From Bigelowiella natans CCMP2755 (lineage: Eukaryota; Cercozoa; Chlorarachniophyceae), in assembly GCA_000320545.1 (NCBI GenBank), contig ADNK01000136.1, positions 1 to 64,000 of the forward strand: a stretch of 64,000 nt of DNA, in the 5' to 3' direction. How positions within the stretch are numbered: position 1 is the first letter of the stretch; every line of letters starts with the position of its first letter. Shown here piece by piece: positions 30,609 to 42,847 of the stretch. Under the pieces are notes generated by a model that was not told the origin of the DNA, made no database searches, and saw only the letters and a program-made list of their open reading frames with translations. The translations under genes were made by a program, and so were the position numbers.

Positions 30609-33600
30609 CTACGATTCACTCAGCGAACGTGCCAATCTTTCTGAGATTTCATGAAGAATTTCAGATGATGATCTTATATTGATATGCATCCCTCGTACAC
30701 CATCCTTTTTACACGAGTTTGTGCAAGCTTCAAAGAGGGATTTACAGCACATATCGGCCAATCTGAAGAATGTGATCCTCATCATCTCACATGGAACAAA
30801 GAATTGGATGTGAAGATATTTCGATTATTTACCTTGAATCACTATCGGCTTGATTTTGATCCGATGCGTACCAGTTGGAGGTTCCAATACCATGAGCAGG
30901 GCTATTCTTAAACGATACTGAAATGCCTATCTTCTCAAGAGCCGCCATTCCTCCTGCAATCTGGTATCAGAATGATCCGCATTCGTTAAGACTGACTTAA
31001 ATATGAAGAACTCTACGTGATAAGCCCCCTCACCATGAATATTTCCGGTTGTTTGTTATACTTACTTGGGCAAAGTAAAGCAAGGTGTAAGGAGTCTCGA
31101 AAGAGCTACTTAAGACTGGCGAAGATAAATATGGGGGGCCAAATTTATTTCTAGCGGTGGAAATAGTACGTGCAGACTCCAGCACACCTCCTAAAATGAG
31201 AGAGAAAGTGTTCATTCAAAGCAACTAGGAGTAGATATACCATCGTTCTTGTGCCCACCCAAGATTGTAGGCTTCAGAATAAGAGCTTTAATCTTCGGAG
31301 ATCCATGGATTTTGTGATCATCATTGTTATCGGATTCACAGGACTTGATATACTCCTTGCTTGTGTTCTGCTCCAGCCAACCTGGAAAGTTAAGGTAAGG
31401 TAAGGTGAGATGAGGCGAGGAGAGGACTAAATTCTTCTCTGATACCTTCATCAATACTCTCGTCTAGTCCTACTCCGAGACCAGTATGAGCACTGAATCT
31501 AAGAATGTTGTGATAGAGACAACCAGCTAAACGCTACAACAGTTGGATCGCTAAATTTATGTGGGAATACTACCACTTACACCTACCCAATACTACTACT
31601 AGAAGTACCTGAGCGTGTCTTCAGGGCTAACACAAGGTTCCTCGATATACTCCAACCGGACTTTTGCCTCTATGATAAATCAGATCAGTTGATTAAGAAG
31701 AGTGTTTAAAGAAGCTAGGATGATTTGTAGAGGTGCCTCGATCTCACACAAACCGCTGGACAAGGAGGACTCGAATTGCAATGCTTCTTCGAAGCTCCAA
31801 GCCCTACATATAGTAAGGTTTTAGTTATAACACCAGAAGTATTCTCGTTCTTCTTCTTCTTCTTCTTCTTCTTCTTCTGCCAACCAATACAATGACAAGT
31901 AATAACAGCATGAAATTGGTGAGGTATCAAGTGCGTAGCATCGGTCAATTGGAAATAGAAGCCACCTGTTCGCATCAGCTCTCAACGTGATTTTCTTCAA
32001 AGCTTCCTTTCCTCCTTGTGTACTACTTTGATAGATAGATAGGTAGATAGATAGACCATCTGTCGTGAGGTATTCTTTCTACCCATATTTCGAATACTTC
32101 ACATACCCCATATTTTGCTCGATTCTTCCCAATTCCTTGCAAATCGACGACAGAATCTTACCATCCTAAGTTGGACACAAGATCATACTCAAGGCAGTTG
32201 TAGTTGTTACGGTGGTGGAATTTTCCAGTTATTTGTAAAAGCAAAATTATGGTTGCAGCAGGCAAGTTACTTCTTTGGGGCTTCCTCGCCTTCCAACTTT
32301 CACCTTCCGTATCAGCAGGAGAATATTTGCAAACAATATTAGTGTATGACTTAATATCTGCTACGTTGTGGAACACAGTAACATCGTATGGGTTGATAGA
32401 AGAAAAAATCAAAATATATTTTGTCCTGGAATTGTTCAATATCATGGTGAAAACCATAAAGTATTCATAACACCTTCAGGCAAGTATATCCCTCTTCTAT
32501 TCGTTCAATGACTTCTTGAACGCTGTCGCCTTTATGCACCAAAATATATTGTAAGATCTTTTATTTGGTAATATGTTTCTCGCATTTTTTCTCCGGATGC
32601 TCGTGCAAGATGTACTAAAAATGACCACCACAACAAGAAGTACCACGTTGGAACTATTGGTCTAAAAGTCTTTTTTTTCTGCTACTCACATTCCAAGCCC
32701 TGTGACACAACTAATCCGTTCACGTTGATTGTTCTTGGAATCTCTACTGATGACAGTGATGAAAATGATAGTTGCGAGCTATCTTCGTTGTCGTTGTTGT
32801 TGTTGTCTTCAAGAACAGTAGTAGATCTTATAGGTTGCGTTGGATTAGGGAGGGTGCTTGCAACAAGAGAAACAAAAAGTGATCCTAACGATACATTTTG
32901 AATGCGAGATACTGCGACCTAAGAGACAATTATATGGTAAAAATAATAATACAACAGGGAGTTGGTGGGTATACATGGATGGATCCTTTTGGAACACACA
33001 CTAAACTACACACTAACATACACGCACGTGCATTCAATATTCCACATTTTTGCATACAAAAATTAGTTGTACCATCAGTGCTTGCTCATATCCTGATACC
33101 ACAGAAGGAGGCAGATATTTTTGGGGCGGTACTGGGGATGTTATTGATGATAACGATGACATAAATGATGGCTCGATCATATCAGCGAGTTTGAAATGTG
33201 TTCCAATCAGCTGCTTTGACACCGATAAAGCCTCTTCATAAGCTTCATCTATATTTTCTTTGCTGCGTAGAGAAATCAAGACCATTTTATTATTATTTTT
33301 GATTTACTTAAATAATATGGATTGTAGATAAACTGACCTCAATCCTGGCAAAGGAGCTATTTCTCCGACGCCATATACTGCTTCAACTCCGACTCTATTA
33401 GCGCTAGTTATCTTTAATATTGCAATACAGACCTCTTTCATCGTGTCACTGTTGGAAAGCATCTTTATTATCGATATACTTTGTGTATTAAAATTAAGAG
33501 AATGTTACCTTGAATTCGTCGTAGGGGGGTTTCGTAGACGAAGCTTTCCGAGTATCACACTCGCATCTTTCGAAAATAATTACAAAAATGAAGATATATC

Positions 33601-34086
33601 AGTTCATTTTGATTCCAAAAATCAATGGTGTTTCGTCATAAGCTCTAACCTTCTATGTAGAAACTTTCATCTAAATTGCAGAATCTGTTGGAGTTGACTC
33701 GGAAAGAACGAGATCTAACGTCTTCGTGTATGCTGCTGCCGGTATTCCGAAGTAGGTTGGAAAGACGATGGTATTTTCTGTGGAAGATCTTCATCCTCTG
33801 ACGACCGTCCAATCTCTGTTGAATTTTCAGTTGGGGCTAATTTGATAGCAACAATAACTTAGTCGTTCGCTCTTTCGCCATTGAAAGCTGTTAAGAAAGT
33901 TACATGAGAGTGCATGGAGAGAGAGGTCATTGAGAGTATCGCCAATCCGAGCGCAAGAAAGAAAACACCGGAGATCCGAAACCAGATCTTCATGGAATTG
34001 GATCGCCCCTCCATCCATGAATTCACATGTGAGGACAGTTGGAAAGCGGGAGCCGAAAAATAAAAGAATTCAGCGTTGTCGTCCAT
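30609..34086 (-). CDS. menC: o-Succinylbenzoate synthase (MenC), plastid-targeted
   Basis: MenC dehydrates SHCHC to o-succinylbenzoate in phylloquinone/menaquinone synthesis. Exons complement(30609-30777, 30872-30960, 31066-31190, 31241-31381, 31446-31498, 31609-31669, 31754-31803, 31966-32025, 32107-32135, 32271-32303, 32474-32557, 32690-32918, 33073-33262, 33338-33448, 33509-33566, 33650-33684) plus N-terminal exons up to 34086. Family marks in order: GVGEIAPLPGL; TINVNGLV; catalytic KxK in CLKVKVG; metal ligands in LRADANRAW, LEYIEEP and GLDES; catalytic Lys in ALILKPTILGG; SSPVLSSSFET; SPAHGIGTSNW. The N-terminus (MKIWFRISGVFFLALGLAIL) is a signal anchor, fitting ER-routed plastid import. 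It is a single-function enzyme, not a fused PHYLLO-type protein, because the next gene starts 177 bp away divergently. The 32690/32557 junction is out of phase in my model. Confidence 0.88.
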
Positions 34087-34262
34087 GAAAAATCTCCTTC
34101 CCAGCTAGGAACGAAATTATTGTCGCACGATAAGAATGTCCTGTATTATCGGGAAACGGTGGAATAGAGCAAGGGGGAGAAGAAGACGGATACCTCCCTC
34201 AACCACCACAGGCCGAGAGAAGAGGAGAAAGAGAGCAGAGAAAGGAGCTTACAATATATATC

Positions 34263-35640
34263 ATGGCAGCTATTCGAACCTGCCACCGCAGTGTGCCCAA
34301 CCAAACTGTTGCCATTCTTTTTTCAGTATTCCTGGGTTTAGTTATGCTTTCATGGTTCCCTTCTTCAACGACAAAGCAGCTACAGAAGGGAGCTCCTCTC
34401 AGATTCCCGACCACTAGAACCTCTATACCAACGACTAGGAACGCAGAGAGAAGAAATTGTGATAAGATTGTGAGGTAATTAAAACTAAACGCCTGTTACA
34501 TCAGCGACTGAAATCACCAAAATCATTCTAAGTTCAACCACATCGTCTATTATCTTTACCGTTCGCCATTCGAAGGAAACTGACTCTGATAGCTTCTGAC
34601 TTGTTTCAGACGGGAACCTGTCCAACGTACACGCCGAAGTCTTGTGACCAGACGCAAAGTTGGAAATGGTTTTCTTTCTCTCTCTGCATCGACTGCAACA
34701 GCCCTAGCATCGTCACTATTCTCGAGAAGCCGCGCTGCTAAGACGAGTGAATTCGGATACAGCACAAAGAACTATAAGCAAAAAGCATCACAGCCTCTTA
34801 AGCCTATTCTTCTTCCTATTTTAAGGGTTCAAGAAGCAACTGTTCAGGAAGCAAATCTCATTAAGACTGGGGCATACAAAGACTACGCTCGAGCGGATAT
34901 AAAGCTTGCAATACAATATATGCTTGAAGCTTACGAGCTCCCACAGAATATGGACACGGTGATGACAATTATTGCCAGTGTACCAGGCCATACTTGTTAA
35001 ATTATGAAAATAATGTAGGCTTCTACTTATGCCAATCAAGAAGACTATTTCAAGGCTGTAGAATCATACCAAAAGGTAGTGGTAGTAGAAGTAGTAGTAG
35101 TAGATAGTAAGTAGTACTAGTAGTTATACGCAAATGATTGGTTGGATATAATAGTTATTATTGTGTCCATTATGTGTGTGCAGCATATGCTGCAATATAT
35201 ACAGCTGCTGTTGCTACTGTCACTGCTTACTTCTATTACTACTACCACCACAAAAACAACTACTACTACCAACTACTACCACTTCTATTACTGCTGCTAC
35301 AACGGCAATAATAATAAAAATAAATGGTGTCACAGGTTGTGTCTTACCTTCAAAGCATACTTGCGGATTATTCTGAGAAGGATATGTCAATCGGTAACCT
35401 CGATGACTCGGTCAAGGTAGCGATACATCATTACCACTAACAAACGTTGTTGTCAGCATCGTTGTGTGGTCTAAACCAGCGATGTTTGATTTTGTACGAC
35501 AGGCCGAAATTGTGAGCAGACTCGAAAAAGCGACAAATGAGATCTCGATTTTCATGAGCTATATGCCTAAAGACATTGTGGGCCAGGCACAGGATTTCAT
35601 CGAGGAGGAGAACAAGCTGAATTTGGCAGAATATCAGTAA
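34263..35640 (+). CDS. Plastid-targeted, probably lumenal, helical protein
   Basis: Exons 34263-34474, 34610-34958, 35019-35075, 35336-35416 and 35503-35640 give 278 residues in phase. The N-terminus has a signal peptide (VAILFSVFLGLVMLSWF). It is followed by a basic, Ser/Thr-rich transit-like part with RR pairs and a second apolar Ala/Ser segment ending in SRAAK. This is the arrangement expected for thylakoid-lumen proteins in secondary plastids. The mature part is predicted all-helical: VQEATVQEANLIKTGAYKDY, YFKAVESYQKVVSYLQSILA, VSRLEKATNEISIFMSYMP. This recalls the four-helix PsbQ-like proteins of photosystem II, but similarity is only in style, so no gene name is given. It shares a short divergent promoter with the OSB-synthase gene. 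Confidence 0.68.
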
Positions 35641-36690
35641 TAACTACTTGTATCAAACAGTATCAAAAGATACTCCCTCCGCATGTCCTTGAGCGTACAT
35701 GTGCTATTAGATATGCTTGTGATATGCATTAAAGCGAAAGAAAGCTGCGATGTTTGTTTTTAAGCGGAAGTGAAAAGAATGCGTATACATACTGTTTCTT
35801 CGAATTTGCGTTCGAATTTGTCGTCGCTCCGTATATCAATCAAGCAACAATACTGATTCGTTAATCTTAAACTAAATGCTTGTGATCTAAATTTGAAAAG
35901 GGATGGCCAGCCGGTAAACGTCGTGGAGCTTCCATGGAAGAAGGCAACTTAGTTTGATTATAAATCGACTCGGGAACTTGATCGCAGCAGATTGAGCAGT
36001 GAATGAGATTCTGCATGCAGCATGTCAGCTAGTCGCTTATCGAGAATTGGCATTGGGCGGAGCATATTACCCAGTCCTCGCTTATTGAGATTATGCATGG
36101 ATTAGACGATAATTTGAAATAGATGATAATAATATCATGAAATAATAATTGCAGCAGCAGCAGCAGCAATATCATGAAGACTTTTATATAAAGATCTGTA
36201 TATGTTTTCTATATGTTTATGTGTGTGTGTGTGTGTGTGTGTGCGTGTGTGCGTGCTGCACACATGCCTAAACACATATACATGCGATCGAGCTATACGT
36301 ACATGGTGTCAGTTAATCCTAAGTCAGTAAATATGCGAAGATACGCAACTTCGTAAATGTTATTCGGCCAGGCACGATCTGCACATCTAGACAATACTAG
36401 AACATTGCTAGATTGTCTTACCCACCGCGGGCATGGATGTATGAGCATATAAAGTATATATTGCACGATAGCGAATGCTGCGACTACATATATTTTGCGA
36501 TATATACGCATAGAAGTTGCGGTCGGACAATTAATCTAGTACAAGTAACGTGCGAGTTACAATGTATCGAAAGCTGACTAGTCAGCGATAATAAATTTCA
36601 TAATGCGCGTTTTTTAAAATGGTAATTGGTTATGCATACAAATAGCGTGACTAACGGTACTACGTCTAGTCGTACGAAAACTTGTGAAAG
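35641..36690. repeat. Palindrome-rich convergent-junction island 6
   Basis: A non-coding stretch after the plastid-protein stop (35640). It has CTGCATGCAGCATG near 36012, a (GT)n array at about 36221-36243 and TACGTACATG near 36296. It faces the 3' end of a minus-strand gene. No full copy of the conserved element was found. Confidence 0.5.
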
Positions 36691-36899
36691 AGCCACGTGA
36701 TTCCTTTATACCTTCATATTTGTGGCGTGATAAAAATGGTCAATAACAAGCGAACTAATCATGGTCTATTGAGACGGATCGTCCGCATGCTTGGGTGGAG
36801 CTTGTGTCGCCTGAAGAAACACCAACAACGCACATACACAATTTTTAATGGCTGCATCATCATGCCAAAAACAGTTAATTTGATTTATATTATTTTCAC

Positions 36900-38022
36900 C
36901 TATCGAGCATACGATATGGAACCGGTACGTGTTTCCAAGGAAGGGATATGCGATCGAAGAGCTCTCTCTTGCGCTGGATGATCATACCATCTCAGCATAT
37001 GCCTCTTCTTTGTGACAACATAGAAAGTTAACACAGCGCTTACTACCTGTACATTTACAGTCGCCGACCTGTATTCCTGTGTTATATTGAATCGTATCGG
37101 TGGTAGTATCATTAATAACATCCTCAAATCACTATGTTCATCATCTTGACCATCATTGCAATATAGTAGAAGCTGCCTATATACCCGGGGTACAATACTA
37201 CGATTTAAATACGCATTTATGTTGAATGATTTTATGCACGACCACTACGACAACTAGCAGAGGAAGCCTTTCCACAGTAGTACTATACTACTATTATCAC
37301 CACTTCATACCTCAAATATGGAGTGAGTTCCAGCGTTTGTTCGTGCACTAAGAGGAGTGTGAAATTGCAACTCCCAGCGGATTCCTAGAGGAGATTGTTG
37401 GCATTGTTTCAAACTCTCCACATTCAATGATCAAATTCTGCGCAATGATGTGGTGTAGACGCTGCTTCTACCGCTTTCATTAACATCATCATCATCGACA
37501 TGAAAATCTGAAACACCGTGTGGTGTTCGCAAAACACAGTTGACTCCGCAGTAGTTGTCTCCATGCCGTGGCCTAACGATGCAATGCATCAGACACTCAC
37601 TTCACATATTATTGCCGACTTGAGACAACATGAAATGATCTTTGATCGTTTTGTTGCAGGGATTGTTGAACGAAGACAAAAACTGCAGGAAAGCCAAAAA
37701 AATTGGCTGATGCCTCATCATCACCAGTAGTTTTTAACTTGCTCCACGATGTAGCCTTGATCTTCGAGGTCATTTAGAGTGGCCTATCGTACCGTTTTTA
37801 TTGTTGTTACTTTCTCACTTACATACTATAGGAATTATATATTGAACAACAACAAAGGAGAATAAGAAGGAAAAGAAGAAGAAGTAGGAGAAGCTCTCGC
37901 AGCCAGAGGGAATCGTAACACTGTGGGTTGAGAAGGGAAAAGATGACGATGATATACAACTGCTGATGGATACTCTTCTTGATCATCATCATACTTCTTC
38001 TTTAAGATACTGGTATAATAGA

Positions 38023-38053
<31 letters not shown>

Positions 38054-38317
38054 CTTCTACCTTGATATTGGTGACATGTAAGCCAGGCGGAGAGTCGTTA
38101 TATATTAACGTAAATCTCAATACGTCTTTGAACTGATCAAACAGATTAGTATTACTCAACAAGTTTACCATCATTATCATCATCATTATCATCATCATCA
38201 TCATCATCATCATTATCATCAATATACCCTTCTTTCCACACATTCAGGTGTAAATTCGGGCATTTGACCTGAAATACGTTCAACCTTAAATTGTCACGTC
38301 AGAGACATGGGTAATAC

Positions 38318-38363
<46 letters not shown>

Positions 38364-40944
38364 GATGAAACACGCACTGTCTACTGCATCTATCCGTTAT
38401 GTTTCGATGACTTGTTGATGATGGGTTGTGTTTGATGCATGCAAGCTCGACGGAGAGGGAGAGAGGGAGGGAGAGAGAGAGAGAAGAAAGGGTTAAGAAA
38501 CGACCCAGGAGCGCCTCAGTCAAGACTTTCTGCAAGCAAGAACTGTGTCGATCAAAACGAAGAAGAAGAATTTGAGAGGTTGTTGGAATTTGTGCGAGCA
38601 GTTTGTAGCATTCAACACAACACTCACAATAGGAACTAGCCTCAGCAAACAGCTGAGCTTCTCCTTTAATATTTTAATATCACTTATTATTATCAATCGT
38701 TGAAACAGTAAAGAACATCCTTCAACAAAAGCAGTATCATCGTAGCAGTAAGTTTTAAGTTGTTAACTGGAGAAAACAGTGCTTAGACGCCTTATAGTAG
38801 CTAGTAAAATCATATTTCGATAATACCGTGAAGGATAAGAAGAAAACGATGAGCATATACACCACACACACACACATACACACACACACACACACATACA
38901 TAACATAATTCAACTCACCTTCTCGTTTTGATACAATGTAATGGAAGCGGAGGCTTCAAGTTCTTTACCACCTTATCATAGTCAAACGCATCCTCCTCCT
39001 CCTCCTCCTCCTCCCCCTTTCCTCCTCCTCCTTCGCGCAAGTAGCCTTCTCTCAGCTTCTCGGGGGATAGTAAAAAGTCTTTAGCTGTCTTCGCCATTGA
39101 GTTAAGAGCCGAGGAATAGGACGACTCAAAAGTGGGAGGAGGAGGAGGAGGAGGAGGAGGAGGAGGAGGAGGAGGAGGAGGAGGAGCAACTCCTTTAGTA
39201 TCTTCTCTTGTTGTCGGTATTTCTGTCGTTGTTGATGATCTTGTATCGTCATCTGAGCGAGAATTGCGAGCGCTGGATAATCTATCAGTATCCGTTGAAG
39301 GAGAAGTAGTAGTGCCATGTATTTCACGGGGCTTTTCAACGTCGTTCGGTGAGGAGTCATCTCCCGTTGTGACTATTACGGGTGAGGAGGGGTACTCGGA
39401 AGGTGGGGGCGGACGAGGAGGTGGGCCAGGAGGTGGAGTGGATGGAAGTGATACTTTTACTCGATCTTCCAGCATCTTCAAACATGATGACGACGGCGAT
39501 GACGACAAGGGACAACAGAAAAGTGTTATTATTATTTTTGCTGCGGTTGTACTGATAATAGAAGGTATTTCATTCGGAATTGGTGGCTGATAAACGATTA
39601 ATGTATCTGTTGTGGGTATTATCATCCTCATCACCATCATCACCATCATCATCATCATCGTGTGGTCTAATTGTTCAGTACTACTGCATACCGTTCGTAT
39701 TGTAGAAGCATCTACAGCCTGAGGTAGTCCTGCCACCTATAGTAAGTAGTTTTTTGCTAAAGAACATGTAGCAGCTGAAAACAAATCTCATGAAGCAGGT
39801 GGCCAGTCCGTAGAAGATAATGGTGCTAATTTTGTACCAGCTTTCTCTATTCTTTTGCAACATACAGACCTCTCCTTTCAGCCAGTCAGCGATGTACTTT
39901 AAATCTCTAGTTACGCGCGGAGCTGCTGATTCTGCCTGGATATAGTAGGTCAATAAAAATAAATTAGCACATCTACTCATTCCTATACCAGAATAAGAAA
40001 TAATCGGATTCTTGTATCATTTGTTGATATGGTATTATGCTTTGAGTTGCACTTACCCTTTTTATCATGTTCGATACAGTCTGATTAATAGCCTTCAGTC
40101 TTGCACGTACTTCACTAGGATCAATTTTATATGCTGATGCTATCTGAAGAAGGAGTAGGAAAAACGTTGTTCCCATTTGCAACAACAGAAATATCTAGAT
40201 TGTTGCTCATTTTCCTTTGGATCTTTTCTCCATGAAGGAAGTTTGCATTGAGCATTGGGGTTAAACCAAACCGACTACATAATTCGCATCTAAATCTGTA
40301 ATTTTATTTAGAGATTACCTTTGACACGACATCTTCGGTCTCTAATGCAGTGCCCCATCCCTTCCCATCACCATACTGAAAATCTTCTCCAAGGCTTCCA
40401 GGGCCTTGAGAGATTGTTTAATGATGAGAATAACAAACACTGGAGACTACCAACGTGATATGCGGTGGAGGTTCTAATCTACATACAGATTTTTACCTAA
40501 ATAGTGGTCAGTATTGGCGATGTTGTCCACCATTTCTCCAGCCAATACACTTGTACACTCCAAATCATTATCGGTTTGAGCATTTTGGAGACTATACGGA
40601 GGACCCGGTTCCGAGCCCGTAATAACATGAGAAGATGCAACACGAAGTTCTTCTTTCCTTCTTCTATGAGCAGCTACATCAACAAGAAGGGGGGGTGATC
40701 TAGAGGATGATCTTCCGATAAGACGAATTGTCGTCGATGATATCCTCCGGCAGCAGCGCCACGGTGATCTAGAAGTCAGGATCTTTTCATGGAAGAATTC
40801 GTGCTGCGCAATGAAGAATAGAATGCTCAAGATGAGGGAGAAGTTTATCAGTAAGATCTGGCAACAGCCTGGTAAGGTCACGATTCTGCGGCAGTTTTTC
40901 CGCCTCTTGCACAAATCCATTATCCTTCTGTCCTCCGCCTCCAC
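36900..40944 (-). CDS. Proline-rich membrane-anchored protein (3' half unresolved)
   Basis: Unrecognised. The 5' exons are solid: complement(38919-39475, 39692-39736, 39870-39935, 40057-40143, 40319-40404, 40497-40944), all in phase. Near the N-terminus is a signal anchor (ILLINFSLILSILFFIA), followed by GEDFQYGDGKGWGTALETE, IDPSEVRARLKAINQTVSNM and TRDLKYIADWLKGE. A Pro/Ser/Thr-rich, probably disordered exon follows, with 17 consecutive prolines encoded by a GGA/TCC triplet array (39133-39185), then DFLLSPEKLREGYL and an acidic tract. Further minus-strand exons (38242-38268; 38061-38154 with RFTLIYNDSPPGLHVTNIK; about 37520-37600; about 37316-37400 with GIRWELQFHTPL; about 36950-37110) probably belong to the same gene, but phases do not all join. 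A start at Met 40920 is also possible. Confidence 0.5.
38321..38361. repeat. (TA)n microsatellite
   Basis: A TA run in a presumed intron of the proline-rich membrane protein gene. Confidence 0.9.
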
Positions 40945-41431
40945 GTTTCACCTTCTTCTTTGAGGCGAGAGACCAAGAAAATAATCGAGTGCGATGGAGC
41001 AGCTTCTTCCTATCACACACCTACAATCGTACGAAAGCAGCTGCTGGAAATATACGTGTACGGGTTGGAATGGTGCCAGTCCCTCCTCACACCGTTCATT
41101 CGGTCGGGACAACACACAAGCGAGGAGTAGGGTAGTAGACTAAATGAGATGGTGCCAAGATCGCTATAAACACAGGCTATTTTCCTCATACGACAACTTC
41201 GAAAGAGTATTTCATAAATTGAAGAGGTAAATGCATTGCGACAACATAACTTGCATGTCGCAGATATATGTCAAGATGATCCGCTGAGTGGTGAATGCCT
41301 CCCCGTCCACCTTCCCTCCCTTCTTTTGCGAGGGTCTCGTGTGCAAAAGATCCAGCCCAACTGTCTAAGCATCGAAGATCTGTTGGTTTTCATAGGCTTC
41401 CTTTCGCCGCCTGCTGGTCTTTATAAGGGGC
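40945..41431. other. Divergent intergenic region
   Basis: 487 bp between the start of the proline-rich membrane protein (minus) and the JmjC-like gene (plus). No repeat array or island-type palindromes; presumably two promoters. Confidence 0.5.
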
Positions 41432-42847
41432 ATGCTCATTGTCCTTGCTGTAATTTTAATTTTTCCGATTTCGTCACATGGTGGAGCGTTCGAGCCGTGC
41501 CCTCGCGTGGATCCTGGATCTTTGACAAGCGACGAGTTTTGGACCAAATACATCTTAACTACAGAACCAAAACCGTTTATTCTCGCTCGAACCCCGAGCT
41601 GGGATCCACCCGAGGATGTTGTTGGTACTCTGGGAAGAGAAGATCAAGAAGGAAATTACCATTTTGAGGATGTTTTAGTGAATGACGACGACCCTTACCA
41701 GCTAACCAACCCAGCTTACGCCCCGAACATATTTTCAAAACTAAAGGAGGCATTTCCAGAAAATTTCCCTCGTCTGCTGACTTCGATAAATTTTCGGCCT
41801 GTTTTCTCAGTTGGATTGAACGGTACAGGCCAAACAGATATAGCCCACCACTACCATGGAATAACCACAATGTTGCTTCTTACGGGCGAAAAAATCTGGG
41901 CATTACTTCCACCAGGAGATTCCGATTGCGAGACACAGAGACATAACTGCTTAGACCCTTTTGATGTTTGTAAATACTATGAAGAGAGCAACAAGGAAAC
42001 TCCAGCTTGTGTGCAACGTGCCGGGGAAACCATTGTGATTCCCGATGCGTGGTATCATGGAACCTGTAACATATCACCTTGGGTGCTAGGATGGGGCTAC
42101 CAAGGCCGCAGAATTCCTCTTGTCGCTGCTTCACCGACTAGAGCCGCTGATAATAGCGCGATAACACAGCAGCAGCACAGTGATGATGGGAATTCTGACG
42201 AGGAGGGTGATAATGGACACACCGATGCGACTGCTGCTCAACCCCGACCAACTTTCGTCACTATTGAAGAAACAGAATACCCATTTTTGGGCAAGGGAAT
42301 AACTCGTGGATATTTGAGCTATGTTCAAAGCACTCCTCTCAATAGTAGGATAAGACTTGGCGGTCGCATTTCTGCTATCGATTTTTACCAGATAGGAACT
42401 ACGAAAGCTTTACCGACATTGATGGCGGTACGTACATTATTCCAACAATTCTCTGAGCTTAGAGGATTTGGAATTGAAAAACAAGAATTTTATACGATTC
42501 TAACGCCGAAGTGTGTTTTTATCGATTTAAGTGGGATGAAAAAGGAAAATACTGCAGCAAAATTTGTTACCGCAATTAACTCACGGTCCAAAAACACAAC
42601 CGTGCATATGATGACTTTAATGAGTGATACTCCAGTCACATTTAGTTTGGGAGAACGTGAAGAAAAACGAACGATATCTGAAGGCGGTGTTCTTGTTTGG
42701 CGTTACCATGAGCTTGCAGAGATAATCAGTGAAAATAAATTTGCAGGTGTTGTAGTGTTGTATTGCAAAACGAAACAAAAATGGGATATCGAAGACAACT
42801 CTAGAACAAATAACAAAATTAGTGGAAAGCTTGCGGACGAGCTATGA
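41432..42847 (+). CDS. Secreted JmjC/cupin-like protein, single exon
   Basis: 471 residues from ATG 41432 to TGA 42847 with no intron. Residues 1-17 are a signal peptide (MLIVLAVILIFPISSHG). The N-terminal half has the JmjC cupin layout: EPKPFILARTPSW near the start, HHYHGITTMLLLTGEKIWAL with candidate iron-binding His residues, and AGETIVIPDAWYHGTCN with the distal His. JmjC enzymes are Fe(II)/2-oxoglutarate hydroxylases or demethylases. Secreted or ER forms usually hydroxylate proteins; the HxD/E pair is not clearly present, so activity is uncertain. The C-terminal half (from about residue 270) has no domain I recognise. The gene is unusual in this intron-rich region for being intronless, and it ends 82 bp before a copy of the conserved 3'-flank element. 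Confidence 0.75.
   Translation: MLIVLAVILIFPISSHGGAFEPCPRVDPGSLTSDEFWTKYILTTEPKPFILARTPSWDPPEDVVGTLGREDQEGNYHFEDVLVNDDDPYQLTNPAYAPNIFSKLKEAFPENFPRLLTSINFRPVFSVGLNGTGQTDIAHHYHGITTMLLLTGEKIWALLPPGDSDCETQRHNCLDPFDVCKYYEESNKETPACVQRAGETIVIPDAWYHGTCNISPWVLGWGYQGRRIPLVAASPTRAADNSAITQQQHSDDGNSDEEGDNGHTDATAAQPRPTFVTIEETEYPFLGKGITRGYLSYVQSTPLNSRIRLGGRISAIDFYQIGTTKALPTLMAVRTLFQQFSELRGFGIEKQEFYTILTPKCVFIDLSGMKKENTAAKFVTAINSRSKNTTVHMMTLMSDTPVTFSLGEREEKRTISEGGVLVWRYHELAEIISENKFAGVVVLYCKTKQKWDIEDNSRTNNKISGKLADEL

Noticed and set aside
32204-32470. Plus-strand ORF with a signal-peptide-like start (MVAAGKLLLWGFLAFQLS)
   Set aside because: It lies in introns and the KVKVG exon of the OSB-synthase gene on the other strand, which is supported by family motifs.
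37563-37730. Plus-strand ORF beginning MPWPNDAMHQTLTSH
   Set aside because: It reads well, but minus-strand exons with good splice sites (HGMETTTAESTVF, SAIICE) cover the same bases and belong to a longer gene.
39132-39590. Plus-strand ORF starting with a glycine run
   Set aside because: Antisense of the polyproline exon, whose frame fits six in-phase minus exons.
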